Origin: Flavobacterium psychrophilum
GTDB taxonomy: Bacteria; Bacteroidota; Bacteroidia; Flavobacteriales; Flavobacteriaceae
Direction: 5' to 3'
NCBI GenBank assembly: GCA_945905915.1
Contig: CAMDQL010000010.1
Span: 1-41,048 of the forward strand
Length of the DNA stretch: 41,048 bases
A model generated the notes under the pieces. It saw nothing but the letters and a program-made list of their open reading frames with translations, was not told the origin of the DNA and made no database searches. The position numbers were made by a program, and so were the translations under genes. Positions 7,626 to 17,382 of this stretch are shown one piece after another (within the stretch, counting starts at the first letter, position 1; every line of letters starts with the position of its first letter).

Positions 7626-9029
7626 TTATTTCTTCTGAGTAATATAATAAATAGGAATTCCGGTAAGCATAATTAAAACACCCCAACCGCAAGTTGCAAA
7701 TTTAGTAAAAAGTAAAGCAATACTTAAAGCGGTTGCAATAACTATATAAAGTAATGGTAAAAAAGGATAACCAAATGCTTTATAAGGTCTTTCAGCATCA
7801 GGGCGTTTTTTACGTAAAATGAAAATACCGTAAATGGTGAGGATATAAAATATCAATACAATAATTACAACAAAATCTAACAAATCACCATACTTACCAG
7901 TTAAACACAAGGCAGAAGCCCAAAAACATTGTGCCCATAACGCCCAAGAAGGTACGCTTGCTTCATTTAAATTAGCTGCTTTTTTGAAAAATAATCCGTC
8001 TTTTGCCATAGTGTAGTAGACACGAGCGCCAGCCATAATTAATCCATTATTACAGGCGAAGGTTGAAATCATAATCATCACAGCAATTAAGGTTGTTCCA
8101 ATTGTTCCAAAAATATTTTGAGCAGCCACAACCGCCACGCGATCTGAAGGTGCTGTAGCAATATCTTGAAGTGGTACAACTGCCAAATACATTACATTGG
8201 CTAATACATAAATTAACGACACAATAAAAGTTCCTAAAAACAAACTTAGTCCTACATTTCGTTGCGGATTTTTAATTTCGCCAGCAATGAAAGTAACTCC
8301 ATTCCAAGCATCACTTGAAAAAACCGAGCCTACCATAGCGGCAGAAATTGCAGAAATTATTGCAGTTCCAGCCATTGCAGACCATATACTTGTTTCTTTA
8401 TCAAACGATTGTAAAACAAAGGCGTTTTCCCAATTGGCATTCCAAATTTCGGCTTTAGCGCCATATATAAATCCAAAAACGATTAATCCGATTAGGGACA
8501 GAATTTTAATTATTGTCAATACCGTTTGAAGTAATTTACTGTCTTTTACACCTCTACTATTTAAATAAGTCAGAAAAATAATTGTAATAATTGAAACAAT
8601 TTGCGCGGCATTTATATCTACAATTCCCAATTCAAATAGAATATTTTCATCACTTAAAGGTGGATATAAATAAGCTGCGAATTTTGAAAAGGCAACACCA
8701 ACCGCTGCAATTGTTCCGGTTTGAATAACCGCAAAGAAACTCCATCCGTATAAAAATGCAATTAACTTATTGTAGGCTTCTTTTAAATAGACATATTGAC
8801 CACCCGCTTTTGGAAACATTGCACTCAATTCGCCATAACTCACGGCAGCCACAATAGTAATAATACTTGTCAACAACCAAATGGCAATTAGCCAGCCTGC
8901 TGAACCTACTTGTCGAACAATGTCGGCACTTACAATAAATATACCAGAACCAATCATTGAACCCACAACTAGCATGGTTCCGTCTAATAAGCCTAATTCT
9001 TTTTTAAATTCTTTTTCGCTATTTTCCAT
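7626..9029 (-). CDS. APC-family amino acid permease
   Basis: 467 residues with about 12 hydrophobic segments. The first transmembrane helix holds the APC substrate-binding signature GSMIGSGIF (about residues 22-30), and the SAMFPKAGGQYVYLKEAY segment marks the LAT/SteT-like branch of the amino acid-polyamine-organocation superfamily. These inner-membrane carriers take up or exchange amino acids; specificity cannot be assigned. The gene ends at a two-way terminator and is preceded by the acnB terminator, so it is likely transcribed alone. A near-match TATCTTTA lies a short distance upstream of the start, but it is not a full -7 match. Confidence 0.92.
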   Translation of the reverse strand: MENSEKEFKKELGLLDGTMLVVGSMIGSGIFIVSADIVRQVGSAGWLIAIWLLTSIITIVAAVSYGELSAMFPKAGGQYVYLKEAYNKLIAFLYGWSFFAVIQTGTIAAVGVAFSKFAAYLYPPLSDENILFELGIVDINAAQIVSIITIIFLTYLNSRGVKDSKLLQTVLTIIKILSLIGLIVFGFIYGAKAEIWNANWENAFVLQSFDKETSIWSAMAGTAIISAISAAMVGSVFSSDAWNGVTFIAGEIKNPQRNVGLSLFLGTFIVSLIYVLANVMYLAVVPLQDIATAPSDRVAVVAAQNIFGTIGTTLIAVMIMISTFACNNGLIMAGARVYYTMAKDGLFFKKAANLNEASVPSWALWAQCFWASALCLTGKYGDLLDFVVIIVLIFYILTIYGIFILRKKRPDAERPYKAFGYPFLPLLYIVIATALSIALLFTKFATCGWGVLIMLTGIPIYYITQKK

Positions 9030-9073
9030 AGTTTTCTTGAATAGTTTTGCTAAAGATAAAAAAAGAAATGAAA

Positions 9074-9103
9074 CAAAAAAACTCCCACTTTTGTGAGAGT
9101 TTA
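9074..9103 (-). terminator. Terminator after acnB
   Basis: Read on the minus strand: AAACTCTCAC-AAAA-GTGGGAGTTT followed by more T. The stem has one G-U pair that would be a mismatch on the plus strand, so it is built for minus-strand transcription. Confidence 0.8.
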
Positions 9104-9125
9104 ATGCTATAATAAAATTATGTAG

Positions 9126-11897
9126 TTATCCTACTAATAATTTATGAGAAGGTGCAAACTTAGTTAAGTTAATTCCTTCCACTGCTTTTTTGTATTCTTC
9201 TATAGAAGGTGTTCTTCCTAAAATTGTTGACAATACTACAACTGGTGTTGATGATAATAATGATTCTCCTTTTTTCTCAGCAGTGTCCTCTACTACTCTT
9301 CCTTGGAATAAACGAGTAGAAGTTGCCATAACAGTATCACCTTTGGATGCTTTTTCTTGATTACCCATACATAAGTTACAACCCGGACGCTCTAAATACA
9401 ACATGTTTTCATACTCTGTACGTGCAGCTCCTTTAGGTGCGTTATCATCAAACTCAAAACCTGAATATTTTCGCAATACTTCCCAGTCGCCTTCTGCTTT
9501 TAATTCGTCAACAATGTTGTAAGTTGGTGGCGCAACCACTAGAGGTGCTTTAAAAACTACTTCACCTTCATGTTTTTCAACATTTTTAAGCATTTGAGCT
9601 AATATTTTCATATCGCCTTTGTGAACCATACAAGATCCGATAAATCCTAAATCTACTTTTTTAGTTCCTCCATAAAAAGAAAGCGGACGAATGGTATCGT
9701 GCGTATATCGTTTAGAAACATCTTTATTATTTACATCGGGATCAGCAATCATAGGTTCATTGATAATATCTAAATCTATTTCTACCTCAGCATAATATTT
9801 TGCATTAGCATCTGGTCGTAAAGCTGGTTTATCACCTGATTTAATTTCTTCAATTCGCTTATTTGCTTTATTGATTAAACCTTGAAGAACTTTAGTAGCA
9901 TTGTCCATTCCTTTGTCTATCATAATTTGGATTCGTCCTTTGGCAATCTCTAATGATTCGATCAAGGTTTCGTCTTCTGAAATACAAATAGACGCCTTAG
10001 CTTTCATTTCAGCAGACCAATCAGTAAATGTAAACGATTGATCAGCCGTTAATGTACCGATATGTACTTCGATAATTCGACCTTGGAATACGTTTTCACC
10101 TCCAAATTTATGTAACATTTGCACTTGAGTTGCATGAACCACATCACGGAAGTCCATATACTCTTTCATTGTTCCTTTGAACGTCACTTTAACCGATTCA
10201 GGAATTGGCATTGAAACTTCACCTGTAGCTAAAGCTATTGCAACGGTTCCAGAATCGGCACCAAAAGCAACACCTTTTGACATTCTTGTATGAGAATCTC
10301 CTCCAATAATAATAGCCCAATCATCAATTGTAATATCATTCAATACTTTATGAATAACGTCTGTCATCGGGTGATATACTCCTTTTGGATCACGAGCGGT
10401 GATTAAACCAAAATCGTTCATAAATTGCATCAATTTAGGAATATTTGCTTGTGCTTTTTTATCCCAAACCGAAGCAGTATGACACCCTGATTGGTATGCT
10501 CCATCTACAATTGGGGAAATTACTTTAGCCGCCATAGACTCTAATTCTTGAGCCGTCATTAATCCAGTTGTGTCTTGCGAACCAACAATATTTACTTCAA
10601 CGCGAACATCAGAACCCGCGTGTAATACTTTTCCTGGAGTATTTCCAACTGCATTTCTGTTGAAAATTTTCTCAACAGCTGTAAGTCCTTGACCTTTAAC
10701 TGATACTTCTTTTGAAGGTGCAAAAACCGCTGGAATATCTATTCCTAATATTTTACAAGCAAATGTTTGAATTTTTTTACCAAAAACAATAGCATAAGAA
10801 CCTCCTGCTTTGATAAATTCCATTTTTTGTGGCGTGAAAGATCTCGAAATATCAATCAATTCTTGATCGCCATTGTATAATTTTTTAGTTTTTGTATTAA
10901 TCGTTAAAACTGTACCTGTATAAACAGAATATACTTGCTCTAATACTGTTTCTCCATTTTCATCGCGAACTAATTCACCATTAGCATCCGTTTTCTTAAC
11001 CCAGTTTTTAAGATCAATTCCAATACCTCCGGTTACATCAACAGTTGTTAGGAAAATTGGCGAAATTCCATTGGTTCCACCTACAATTGGTGCACTATTT
11101 ACAAATGGGATGAAGGGACTTGCTTTTTTTCCTGTCCAAAGTGCCACGTTGTTTACTCCTGACATTCTAGAAGACCCAACACCCATAGTTCCTTTTTCAG
11201 CGATCAGCATCACAGTTTTGTCTGGATGTTGCGCTTGAAGTGCTTGAATCTCTTGTTGTGCTTGAGGCGTGATCATGCATTTTCCGTGCAATTCACGATC
11301 TGAACGCGAGTGGGCTTGATTTCCTGGAGATAATAAATCGGTAGAAATATCTCCTTCTCCAGCAATAAAAGTAACTACTTTTATTTCTTCAGCTATTTCT
11401 GGCAATTTTGTAAAAAATTCAGCTTTAGCATAGCTTTCTAAAATAGCTGCAGCCGTAGCATTTCCGTTTTTATAGGCTTCTTTTAATCGATTGGTATCGG
11501 CATCGTAAAGAAACACTTGCGATTTGAGTACTTCAGCAGCTTCTCTAGCAATTGCCACATCATTTCCTAAAGCCAAATCAAGTAAAACTTCAATAGAGGT
11601 TCCGCCTTTCATGTGCGACAACAATTCGAATGCAAAAGCAGGTGTAATTTCATTCACTATCTCATTTCCAAGAATAATATCTTTCAAGAAATAAGCCTTT
11701 TTACCAGCAGCACTGGTTGTTCCTGGCAATGTATTATATATAAAAAAATGAAGGCAATCTTTTCTATTTGAACTTTCGGCTTCTTTAATTTGTTCAATAA
11801 TTTCGCTTAATAATTCAGCACTATCAATAGGTTTTGGATGCAAACCTTGCCCTTTTCTATCTTCAATTTCTTTAATATATTCGTTATAAAGATTCAT
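9126..11897 (-). CDS. acnB: Aconitase B (bifunctional aconitate hydratase 2 / 2-methylisocitrate dehydratase)
   Basis: 923 residues. AcnB is the TCA-cycle enzyme that isomerises citrate to isocitrate; the family also acts on 2-methyl-cis-aconitate. The AcnB-type order is seen: an N-terminal HEAT-like helical domain (about 1-160), a swivel domain with the HGKCM and GVGSSRMSGVNN segments, then the catalytic domains with IGGDSHTRMSKGVAFGADSG. The 4Fe-4S ligands are Cys756 (GSCMVHKGD) and Cys840/Cys843 (RPGCNLCMGNQ). The length compares with about 865 for E. coli AcnB. It has its own promoter element and terminator. The next gene upstream is moxR, 252 bases away. Confidence 0.97.
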   Translation of the reverse strand: MNLYNEYIKEIEDRKGQGLHPKPIDSAELLSEIIEQIKEAESSNRKDCLHFFIYNTLPGTTSAAGKKAYFLKDIILGNEIVNEITPAFAFELLSHMKGGTSIEVLLDLALGNDVAIAREAAEVLKSQVFLYDADTNRLKEAYKNGNATAAAILESYAKAEFFTKLPEIAEEIKVVTFIAGEGDISTDLLSPGNQAHSRSDRELHGKCMITPQAQQEIQALQAQHPDKTVMLIAEKGTMGVGSSRMSGVNNVALWTGKKASPFIPFVNSAPIVGGTNGISPIFLTTVDVTGGIGIDLKNWVKKTDANGELVRDENGETVLEQVYSVYTGTVLTINTKTKKLYNGDQELIDISRSFTPQKMEFIKAGGSYAIVFGKKIQTFACKILGIDIPAVFAPSKEVSVKGQGLTAVEKIFNRNAVGNTPGKVLHAGSDVRVEVNIVGSQDTTGLMTAQELESMAAKVISPIVDGAYQSGCHTASVWDKKAQANIPKLMQFMNDFGLITARDPKGVYHPMTDVIHKVLNDITIDDWAIIIGGDSHTRMSKGVAFGADSGTVAIALATGEVSMPIPESVKVTFKGTMKEYMDFRDVVHATQVQMLHKFGGENVFQGRIIEVHIGTLTADQSFTFTDWSAEMKAKASICISEDETLIESLEIAKGRIQIMIDKGMDNATKVLQGLINKANKRIEEIKSGDKPALRPDANAKYYAEVEIDLDIINEPMIADPDVNNKDVSKRYTHDTIRPLSFYGGTKKVDLGFIGSCMVHKGDMKILAQMLKNVEKHEGEVVFKAPLVVAPPTYNIVDELKAEGDWEVLRKYSGFEFDDNAPKGAARTEYENMLYLERPGCNLCMGNQEKASKGDTVMATSTRLFQGRVVEDTAEKKGESLLSSTPVVVLSTILGRTPSIEEYKKAVEGINLTKFAPSHKLLVG

Positions 11898-11948
11898 GCT
11901 ATGTATATTTTATAAATAGGTTAATTGTATTTGTATCCTTTGGTGCTA

Positions 11949-11956
11949 CAAAATTA
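11949..11956 (-). promoter_or_regulatory. Promoter -7 element of acnB
   Basis: TAATTTTG on the minus strand matches TAnnTTTG and lies 52 bases before the start codon. The rest of the 252-base gap between acnB and moxR (11898-12149) is very AT-rich, and I see no gene or clear hairpin in it. Confidence 0.45.
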
Positions 11957-12149
11957 ATAAATCTAAATCAGATTTGAAAATTTTTAATAAAACACATGAT
12001 TAAAAGAATTATTAATTGTAAAGATTGTTTTTTACTAATAATATTTCAGTAAAATTAAATAAAATGACTTTTTTTTGAATAATTCATAAAATTAAATTTA
12101 AGAATTGAAAAATCATCAAAAAACAACCAAATATTTGTTAAAAATAAAA

Positions 12150-13103
12150 TTAAAAAAGTTTTTTAATAATATCTTCTTCAGAAATTCCTTCGGCATCTGC
12201 TTTATAATTTTTCACAATACGATGACGCAAAATTCCTGTTGCAACAGCTTGAACATCTTCAATATCGGGTGAGAATTTACCATTCATAGCTGCGTTAGTC
12301 TTTGCAGCCAAGATTAAATTTTGTGAAGCCCTTGGCCCTGCACCCCAATCAATGTAGGTTTTAACAAAATCATTTGATAAAATATTTTCTGGTCGGGTTT
12401 TACTTACCAATGAAACCGCATATTCAATAACATTATCAGCAACTGGGATTTTTCTAATTACCTCTTGAAAATCAATAATTTCTTGAGCCGTAAATAAAGC
12501 GTTTACTTCTGGTTTTAAATTTGAAGTCGTTGCTTTTACCACATCTACTTCTTCTTGAAAACTTGGATAATCTAATTTAATAGCAAACATGAAACGATCT
12601 AACTGTGCTTCTGGTAAAGGGTAAGTTCCTTCTTGCTCAATTGGGTTTTGAGTTGCTAATACAAAATAAGGCAAATCTAATTTATAATGATGACCTGCCA
12701 CAGTTACTGCTCTTTCCTGCATGGCTTCTAGAAGTGCCGCTTGGGTTTTTGGCGGTGTTCTGTTAATTTCATCTGCTAGTATTATGTTTGAAAAAATAGG
12801 CCCTTTAATAAACTTAAAGTGTCTTGTTTCATCAAGTATTTCACTTCCTAAAATATCCGATGGCATTAAATCGGGCGTAAATTGTATGCGTTTAAAGTTT
12901 AATCCTAATGCTTGTGAAATTGTGTTCACCATTAAGGTTTTTGCTAAGCCAGGAACTCCTACTAATAAAGCATGTCCACCTGAAAAAACACTCAAAATGA
13001 TTTGGTGTACCACTTCATCTTGGCCTACAATTACTTTTGCAATTTCTTGTTTTAAGGCGTTTTGTCTTTGAACTAATTCTTGGATGGCTACTACGTCTGA
13101 CAT
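12150..13103 (-). CDS. MoxR-family AAA+ ATPase
   Basis: 317 residues covering the AAA_3/MoxR fold: Walker A GVPGLAKT (49-56), Walker B IILADE (107-112) followed by INRTPPKTQAALLEAMQE, then LATQNPIEQEGTYPLPEAQLDRF (sensor 1 region) and the C-terminal lid with WGAGPRASQ. MoxR proteins act as chaperone-like ATPases, usually with DUF58 and von Willebrand factor A partners encoded next to them. Here none is adjacent: downstream is acnB and upstream is a terminated PPIase operon. A separate client is therefore likely, or the partners are encoded elsewhere. No TAnnTTTG element is seen just upstream. Confidence 0.93.
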   Translation of the reverse strand: MSDVVAIQELVQRQNALKQEIAKVIVGQDEVVHQIILSVFSGGHALLVGVPGLAKTLMVNTISQALGLNFKRIQFTPDLMPSDILGSEILDETRHFKFIKGPIFSNIILADEINRTPPKTQAALLEAMQERAVTVAGHHYKLDLPYFVLATQNPIEQEGTYPLPEAQLDRFMFAIKLDYPSFQEEVDVVKATTSNLKPEVNALFTAQEIIDFQEVIRKIPVADNVIEYAVSLVSKTRPENILSNDFVKTYIDWGAGPRASQNLILAAKTNAAMNGKFSPDIEDVQAVATGILRHRIVKNYKADAEGISEEDIIKKLF

Positions 13104-13163
13104 ATTAAATTTTGAATTTTGAATTCGGAAAAATGAGTGTATTTATTGAACTAGTAAAATAAC

Positions 13164-13192
13164 AAAAAACCCTCTGAAAATTCAAAGGGTTT
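13164..13192 (-). terminator. Terminator of the PPIase operon
   Basis: On the minus strand AAACCCTTTGAA-TTTTC-AGAGGGTTTTTT forms a stem with one G-U pair followed by a T run. It lies five bases after the SurA-like gene stop and separates that operon from moxR. Confidence 0.8.
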
Positions 13193-13197
13193 GCTAA

Positions 13198-14550
13198 TTA
13201 TTTTTTTATCCAATTATTTGCGAATTCACAATCCTTATATTCGTCGTTTATTTTGATGTACGTTTCTTTAATTTTATCTTTAGTCCATTTCGCAATTTCT
13301 TTAATTTGCTTATCGCGAAGTGCTAATTCTTTAATTTTAATATAATCTTTTGAAAAATCAGCTTGATGTTCTTCAAATCTATTATTTACGGTTACTATTT
13401 TATAAAATTGGCCGCCGCCTCGCTCTTGATCTAAAATAGGAAGTGTAACTTCTCCGTCTTTCAATTCAGATACTTGTGCATATAAAGCAGGATCCATTTT
13501 AGTCAATTCAAAACGAGGTTCCATTGTTCTTGGATTCAACAACACTCCACCATTATTTCTGGTTTCTTTCTCATCTGATGAAGCTTTTGCTGCATCAGCA
13601 AATGTAATTTCTTTGTTATTTATTTTTTGTCTGATGGCTTCAATTTTTGCTTTAGCATCTTTAACCGCTTGAGAAGAAACTTTTGGTGAAATTAAAATAT
13701 GACGCAATTCTACTTCTTGTCCTTTAATTTTTTCGACCATAATAATATGGTATCCAAATTCTGTTTCAAAGGGTTCTGAAATTTCACCTTCAGCTAAACT
13801 AAAAGCTACATCTTTAAATTCTTTTACAAAAGCCGTTTTTCTGTTCATTTTATAAAAACCTCCATTTGAACTTGATCCTGGATCTTCAGAAAATAAAACT
13901 GCTTTACTAAAAAAACTAGAACCATTCAAAACCTCTTGACGAATTTCCTTTAATTTTTCAATAGCACGTTTCTTTTCATCTTCAGTAATTACAGGCTTAA
14001 CAACAATTTGAGCAACTTCCATTTCTGCACCAAAAGTAGGGATTTCATCTGCTGGAATTCCTTTAAAGAAATTTCTAACTTCTTCTGGTGTAATCGTAAC
14101 TTCATCTACAATTTTTTTCTGCATTTGAGAAGTTAATTTATTCAATTTGATGATATCAAAAAAGTAACTTCTAAAGTCATCTTCGGTTTTCTTTTTGTAA
14201 AACTTAATCACTTTTTCTAATGAACCAACTTGCTCAATCATGGCGTCAATTTGCTCAGTCATATAACTATTTACTTCAGCATCGGTTACTACAATACTGT
14301 CTTGAATAGCTTGATGTGCATATAATTTATCTTCTAATTGTTTTCCAAAAAGTTCACAACGCGTAATATTCTTTGTATCTACACCTTGCGCTTTTAATTG
14401 GATATATTCTAAATCAATATCTGAATCTAATACAATATAATCACCTATTACGGCTATTACTCCGTCAATTTTTTCCTTCTTTTGAGCAAAGGAGAATGAA
14501 GTACTAACTAAAAATAGGGTTAAAAGGAATTTTTTATTTATAAATTTCAT
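13198..14550 (-). CDS. SurA-like periplasmic peptidyl-prolyl isomerase / chaperone
   Basis: 450 residues from the preferred start at 14550; the longer in-frame start at 14574 adds eight residues before the signal peptide. A Sec signal peptide ends near FSFAQ (about residue 23). The N-terminal SurA-like helical domain (about 28-160) begins IDGVIAVIGDYIVLDSDID, as in SurA. Two parvulin domains follow: about 175-275 (ends EFGYHIIMVE) and about 284-390 (ELRHILISP to YKIVTV). SurA proteins escort outer-membrane proteins across the periplasm and isomerise X-Pro bonds. It overlaps the upstream lipoprotein gene by 17 bases and is the last gene of a three-gene operon. Confidence 0.9.
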   Translation of the reverse strand: MKFINKKFLLTLFLVSTSFSFAQKKEKIDGVIAVIGDYIVLDSDIDLEYIQLKAQGVDTKNITRCELFGKQLEDKLYAHQAIQDSIVVTDAEVNSYMTEQIDAMIEQVGSLEKVIKFYKKKTEDDFRSYFFDIIKLNKLTSQMQKKIVDEVTITPEEVRNFFKGIPADEIPTFGAEMEVAQIVVKPVITEDEKKRAIEKLKEIRQEVLNGSSFFSKAVLFSEDPGSSSNGGFYKMNRKTAFVKEFKDVAFSLAEGEISEPFETEFGYHIIMVEKIKGQEVELRHILISPKVSSQAVKDAKAKIEAIRQKINNKEITFADAAKASSDEKETRNNGGVLLNPRTMEPRFELTKMDPALYAQVSELKDGEVTLPILDQERGGGQFYKIVTVNNRFEEHQADFSKDYIKIKELALRDKQIKEIAKWTKDKIKETYIKINDEYKDCEFANNWIKK

Positions 14551-15385
14551 ATTTCTTGTCATTGATTGCGTCATTTGTAATCTCTTTTTCTATGGTGTTA
14601 ACTAATTCTAATTTTCTATTATTTATTATAATTTGCTTTATAGTTGGCTTTAAAAACTCTAACGGAGTTGCACTATCCTTAGGCAATACTTTACTTACTT
14701 TCACTAACCAAATAGTTGTTTCATCTGGATATTGAAAATTAATTCCGCTTGAAATGAATTTGTTTTTATTCTCAATATTCACAAAGGGAAGCTTTTCATA
14801 TACTTGATTAATATCAACCCAAATAGAATCATTAAATGCATAACTTTTGAACTTTACTGATAATTGTTCGAGCTCTTTTCTATCTTTTTTGGTAAAGGAA
14901 CTAAACTTTGCTTTAATTTTTGCAAATTTTGGATTTTCTTTAACTAAATTAATGTAGCGCAACTTTACAAGTTCTGATGCATTTTTAAAATATTGTTTAT
15001 TTTTAGTGTAATAATTTTCAATTTGTTCTTCTGTGACCAATGTATCTACTTGTCTGATGACCAACTCTTCAACATAACCTTTTGTATATAAATCAACCTT
15101 ATATTGCTCTATCAATTCATTGAAATCAGCTATCTTATCATTGCTTAAATTTCGTTCCGAGGCTTCAAAAAGTAGTTTTTGCGTTGCCCATCGATCAATA
15201 AACGACTTAACAATAGCAATACTGTCGCTCTTTGAAGTGCCTTTTGGTACTAAATCTATAATATCGTCTTGATACAAGTAGCTTTTTCCTACACGCGCAA
15301 TTGCTTTTGGTTCTTTTGGTGCGCTAAAATAATCACACGAAGAAACAAAAAAGATGAGTACAATTACTGTTGTAAAAATTTTCAT
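14534..15385 (-). CDS. Lipoprotein related to SurA/PPIase N-terminal chaperone domain
   Basis: 283 residues. A lipoprotein signal ends VSSC with Cys17 as the lipidated residue. The sequence after it (AIARVGKSYLYQDDIIDLVP and KSFIDRWATQKLLFEASERN) resembles the SurA/PpiC N-terminal chaperone domain, but the parvulin signature GYHIV and the usual HILV strand are missing, so an active isomerase domain is unlikely. By position it is probably a periplasmic-facing helper of the two flanking PPIases. It starts one base after the end of the upstream PPIase gene and overlaps the downstream one. The role in outer-membrane protein handling is inferred from context only. Confidence 0.7.
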   Translation of the reverse strand: MKIFTTVIVLIFFVSSCDYFSAPKEPKAIARVGKSYLYQDDIIDLVPKGTSKSDSIAIVKSFIDRWATQKLLFEASERNLSNDKIADFNELIEQYKVDLYTKGYVEELVIRQVDTLVTEEQIENYYTKNKQYFKNASELVKLRYINLVKENPKFAKIKAKFSSFTKKDRKELEQLSVKFKSYAFNDSIWVDINQVYEKLPFVNIENKNKFISSGINFQYPDETTIWLVKVSKVLPKDSATPLEFLKPTIKQIIINNRKLELVNTIEKEITNDAINDKKYEIYK

Positions 15386-15386
15386 T

Positions 15387-17354
15387 TTATTGATGCAACT
15401 GCTCTTTTACCTTGTTAAATACTTCTTGATTTATCTTAACCTCAAATTCTTTTTTCAATTCGTTTACCCAGTTATTCTCCAAATATTGTTGGTAATCACT
15501 AATTACTTTTCCTTTACAATCATTGAACTCTTTTTCACCCGCTTCTTTAATTTCTAGCACATTAACAATAAAGTAATAAGCCTCTTTTTGCACTATTGAA
15601 AAATTCCCTTTTGTTAGATTTTTACAATTTGGTAAAATATCATAATCTTCCTCAAAAAGACCCGATTTAACCATGACGTTAACTTTTCCTTCTTGGTTTA
15701 ATTTTTCCTTAATGTAGTCAATTGTTTTTCCTTTTTTTAAGAAATTTTGAACTTTATCAATTATTATTTTATCGGTTGAAGAAAGTATATCAACTTTATA
15801 ACGTTTTTTCCACAGATAGTTTTTAGCATTATTTTTGAAAAAAACATTTATACCAAGAGTATCTGTTTTTGCTTTGGTCCAAATTTCTTTATCCATTAAA
15901 TCAAACAATAACAAACCATCTCTATATTCTTCCATAACATATTTAAACTCTGGAAATTCATTTTCTAAATTTTCATTATAGTAGGTAGTAAGTTGCTCAT
16001 CAATAAATTTTTCAAATAATTCATCTACTAATTTAGCAACTGGTTTTATTTTTAACTTCGCCTTCTGTTGGGAATAAATAAAATTTAAAAACTGAAGTGA
16101 TGACACATTTTTAGACTTATTTATGACTAAAATTTCAGATGGATTATCTTTTACATTTGAAGGTATTTCCCATGTCTGATTATAAAAATCATCATTTACC
16201 ACTTTTTTTACAGCTGAAAGCGTTTTCTGAACTTTAGAATAGGTATATTTTATACGAAGTTTTTTGGCTAATGAATTAGTGATTAATAAAGAACGCTCAT
16301 CTTTTCTAACTCTATCTTCTAGATCTGATTTCATTTCTGAAAGCGATTGCATAGAATGCTTATCGATGAGTTTTACAATGTGCCATCCAAACTGTGATTG
16401 AAAGGGTTGCGAAATATCATTATTATTTTGAAGTGAAAAAGCCACGCTTTCAAATTCTTCTGAACTTAATTGGCCAGAACCAAATCGTTGCAACACTCCT
16501 CCTTTTGATGCAGATGATTTGTCTTCAGAAAATTGTTGTGCTAGACTTTCAAAGGATTCGCCTTGCTGAATTTTTTTATAAATATCTTCAATAGTTTGTT
16601 TTGACTTGTCTTCAGATTTGATTGCTGGATCTGCCGGTTTAAGAATCATAATATGAGCAACTGAAACTTCTCCTCTATTCATTCGCTTATCAACAACTTT
16701 TACAATGTGATAACCAAAACGGGTGCGAAAAGGTTTTGAAGTTTGACCCACTTCTGTTGAAAAAGCAGCATTTTCGAAAGGATAAACCATTCTAAACGCT
16801 GAAAAATAACCTAAATCACCATTATTTTCTTTCACCGAAGGATCTTCAGAAAATTGTTGTGCCAAAGTAATAAAATCTTCTCCGGCAACTATACGCTTTC
16901 TAATATCGGTTATTTTTTGATATGCTTTTAAGGTGTCTTCTGGCGATGCACTTTCGTCTATCAAAACTAAAATATGTGAAGCCCTAATTTCTTGCTTCAT
17001 TCGATCATACGCTTCTTGAACTAGTTCATTAGTAACTTTAGAATCGCTTACATAATTTTTTGAAAGCTGATTGCGATACGACTTTAATTCGTTTTGATAG
17101 TTAACACTATTTTGCAATCCTATTTTATTTGCTTTTTCAACTTTTAACTTATAACCAATGAATAATTCTAAATAATTATCCAGATTTTTTTGTGAATCGT
17201 CTTTGACTAAGTCTAAATTTTTATTGTAAACTCTTATAAACTCATCTGTATAGTAAGGATGATTATCTACAGAAAATAAAATTTCTTTGGTCTGAGCCAA
17301 AGCGGTACTTTGAACAAGTATAAAAATAAAAAATAATAAACGTGTAATTCTCAT
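15387..17354 (-). CDS. Periplasmic peptidyl-prolyl isomerase with two parvulin domains
   Basis: 655 residues from the start at 17354, which places a Sec signal peptide (MRITRLLFFIFILVQSTALAQ) at the N-terminus. A longer frame back to 17399 is rejected because the promoter lies inside it. Parvulin 1 is at about 121-222 (ASHILVLID to RFGYHIVKVVD) and parvulin 2 at about 229-332 (VAHIMILKP to QFGWHIVKLID). The C-terminal half (about 340-655) is a lysine-rich helical region with no motif I recognise. Two parvulin modules suggest binding of long unfolded clients such as outer-membrane proteins. It is the first gene of the PPIase operon and has a well-formed promoter. Confidence 0.9.
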   Translation of the reverse strand: MRITRLLFFIFILVQSTALAQTKEILFSVDNHPYYTDEFIRVYNKNLDLVKDDSQKNLDNYLELFIGYKLKVEKANKIGLQNSVNYQNELKSYRNQLSKNYVSDSKVTNELVQEAYDRMKQEIRASHILVLIDESASPEDTLKAYQKITDIRKRIVAGEDFITLAQQFSEDPSVKENNGDLGYFSAFRMVYPFENAAFSTEVGQTSKPFRTRFGYHIVKVVDKRMNRGEVSVAHIMILKPADPAIKSEDKSKQTIEDIYKKIQQGESFESLAQQFSEDKSSASKGGVLQRFGSGQLSSEEFESVAFSLQNNNDISQPFQSQFGWHIVKLIDKHSMQSLSEMKSDLEDRVRKDERSLLITNSLAKKLRIKYTYSKVQKTLSAVKKVVNDDFYNQTWEIPSNVKDNPSEILVINKSKNVSSLQFLNFIYSQQKAKLKIKPVAKLVDELFEKFIDEQLTTYYNENLENEFPEFKYVMEEYRDGLLLFDLMDKEIWTKAKTDTLGINVFFKNNAKNYLWKKRYKVDILSSTDKIIIDKVQNFLKKGKTIDYIKEKLNQEGKVNVMVKSGLFEEDYDILPNCKNLTKGNFSIVQKEAYYFIVNVLEIKEAGEKEFNDCKGKVISDYQQYLENNWVNELKKEFEVKINQEVFNKVKEQLHQ

Positions 17355-17382
17355 AATATGATGCATTTCCAATTGTAATTGA

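Noticed and set aside
7104-7692. Two minus-strand open frames (7104-7481, 7423-7692) overlapping the GAPDH and permease genes
   Set aside because: Both are shadows of strongly conserved genes; the second also spans a terminator hairpin.
11898-12149. 252-base AT-rich gap between acnB and moxR as a possible small RNA or small ORF
   Set aside because: Apart from the acnB -7 element I see no stable hairpin, terminator or open frame with a credible product.
15805-15818. TTTTCCACA resembling a DnaA box
   Set aside because: It is a single copy within the PPIase coding sequence, with no cluster or AT-rich unwinding element beside it.
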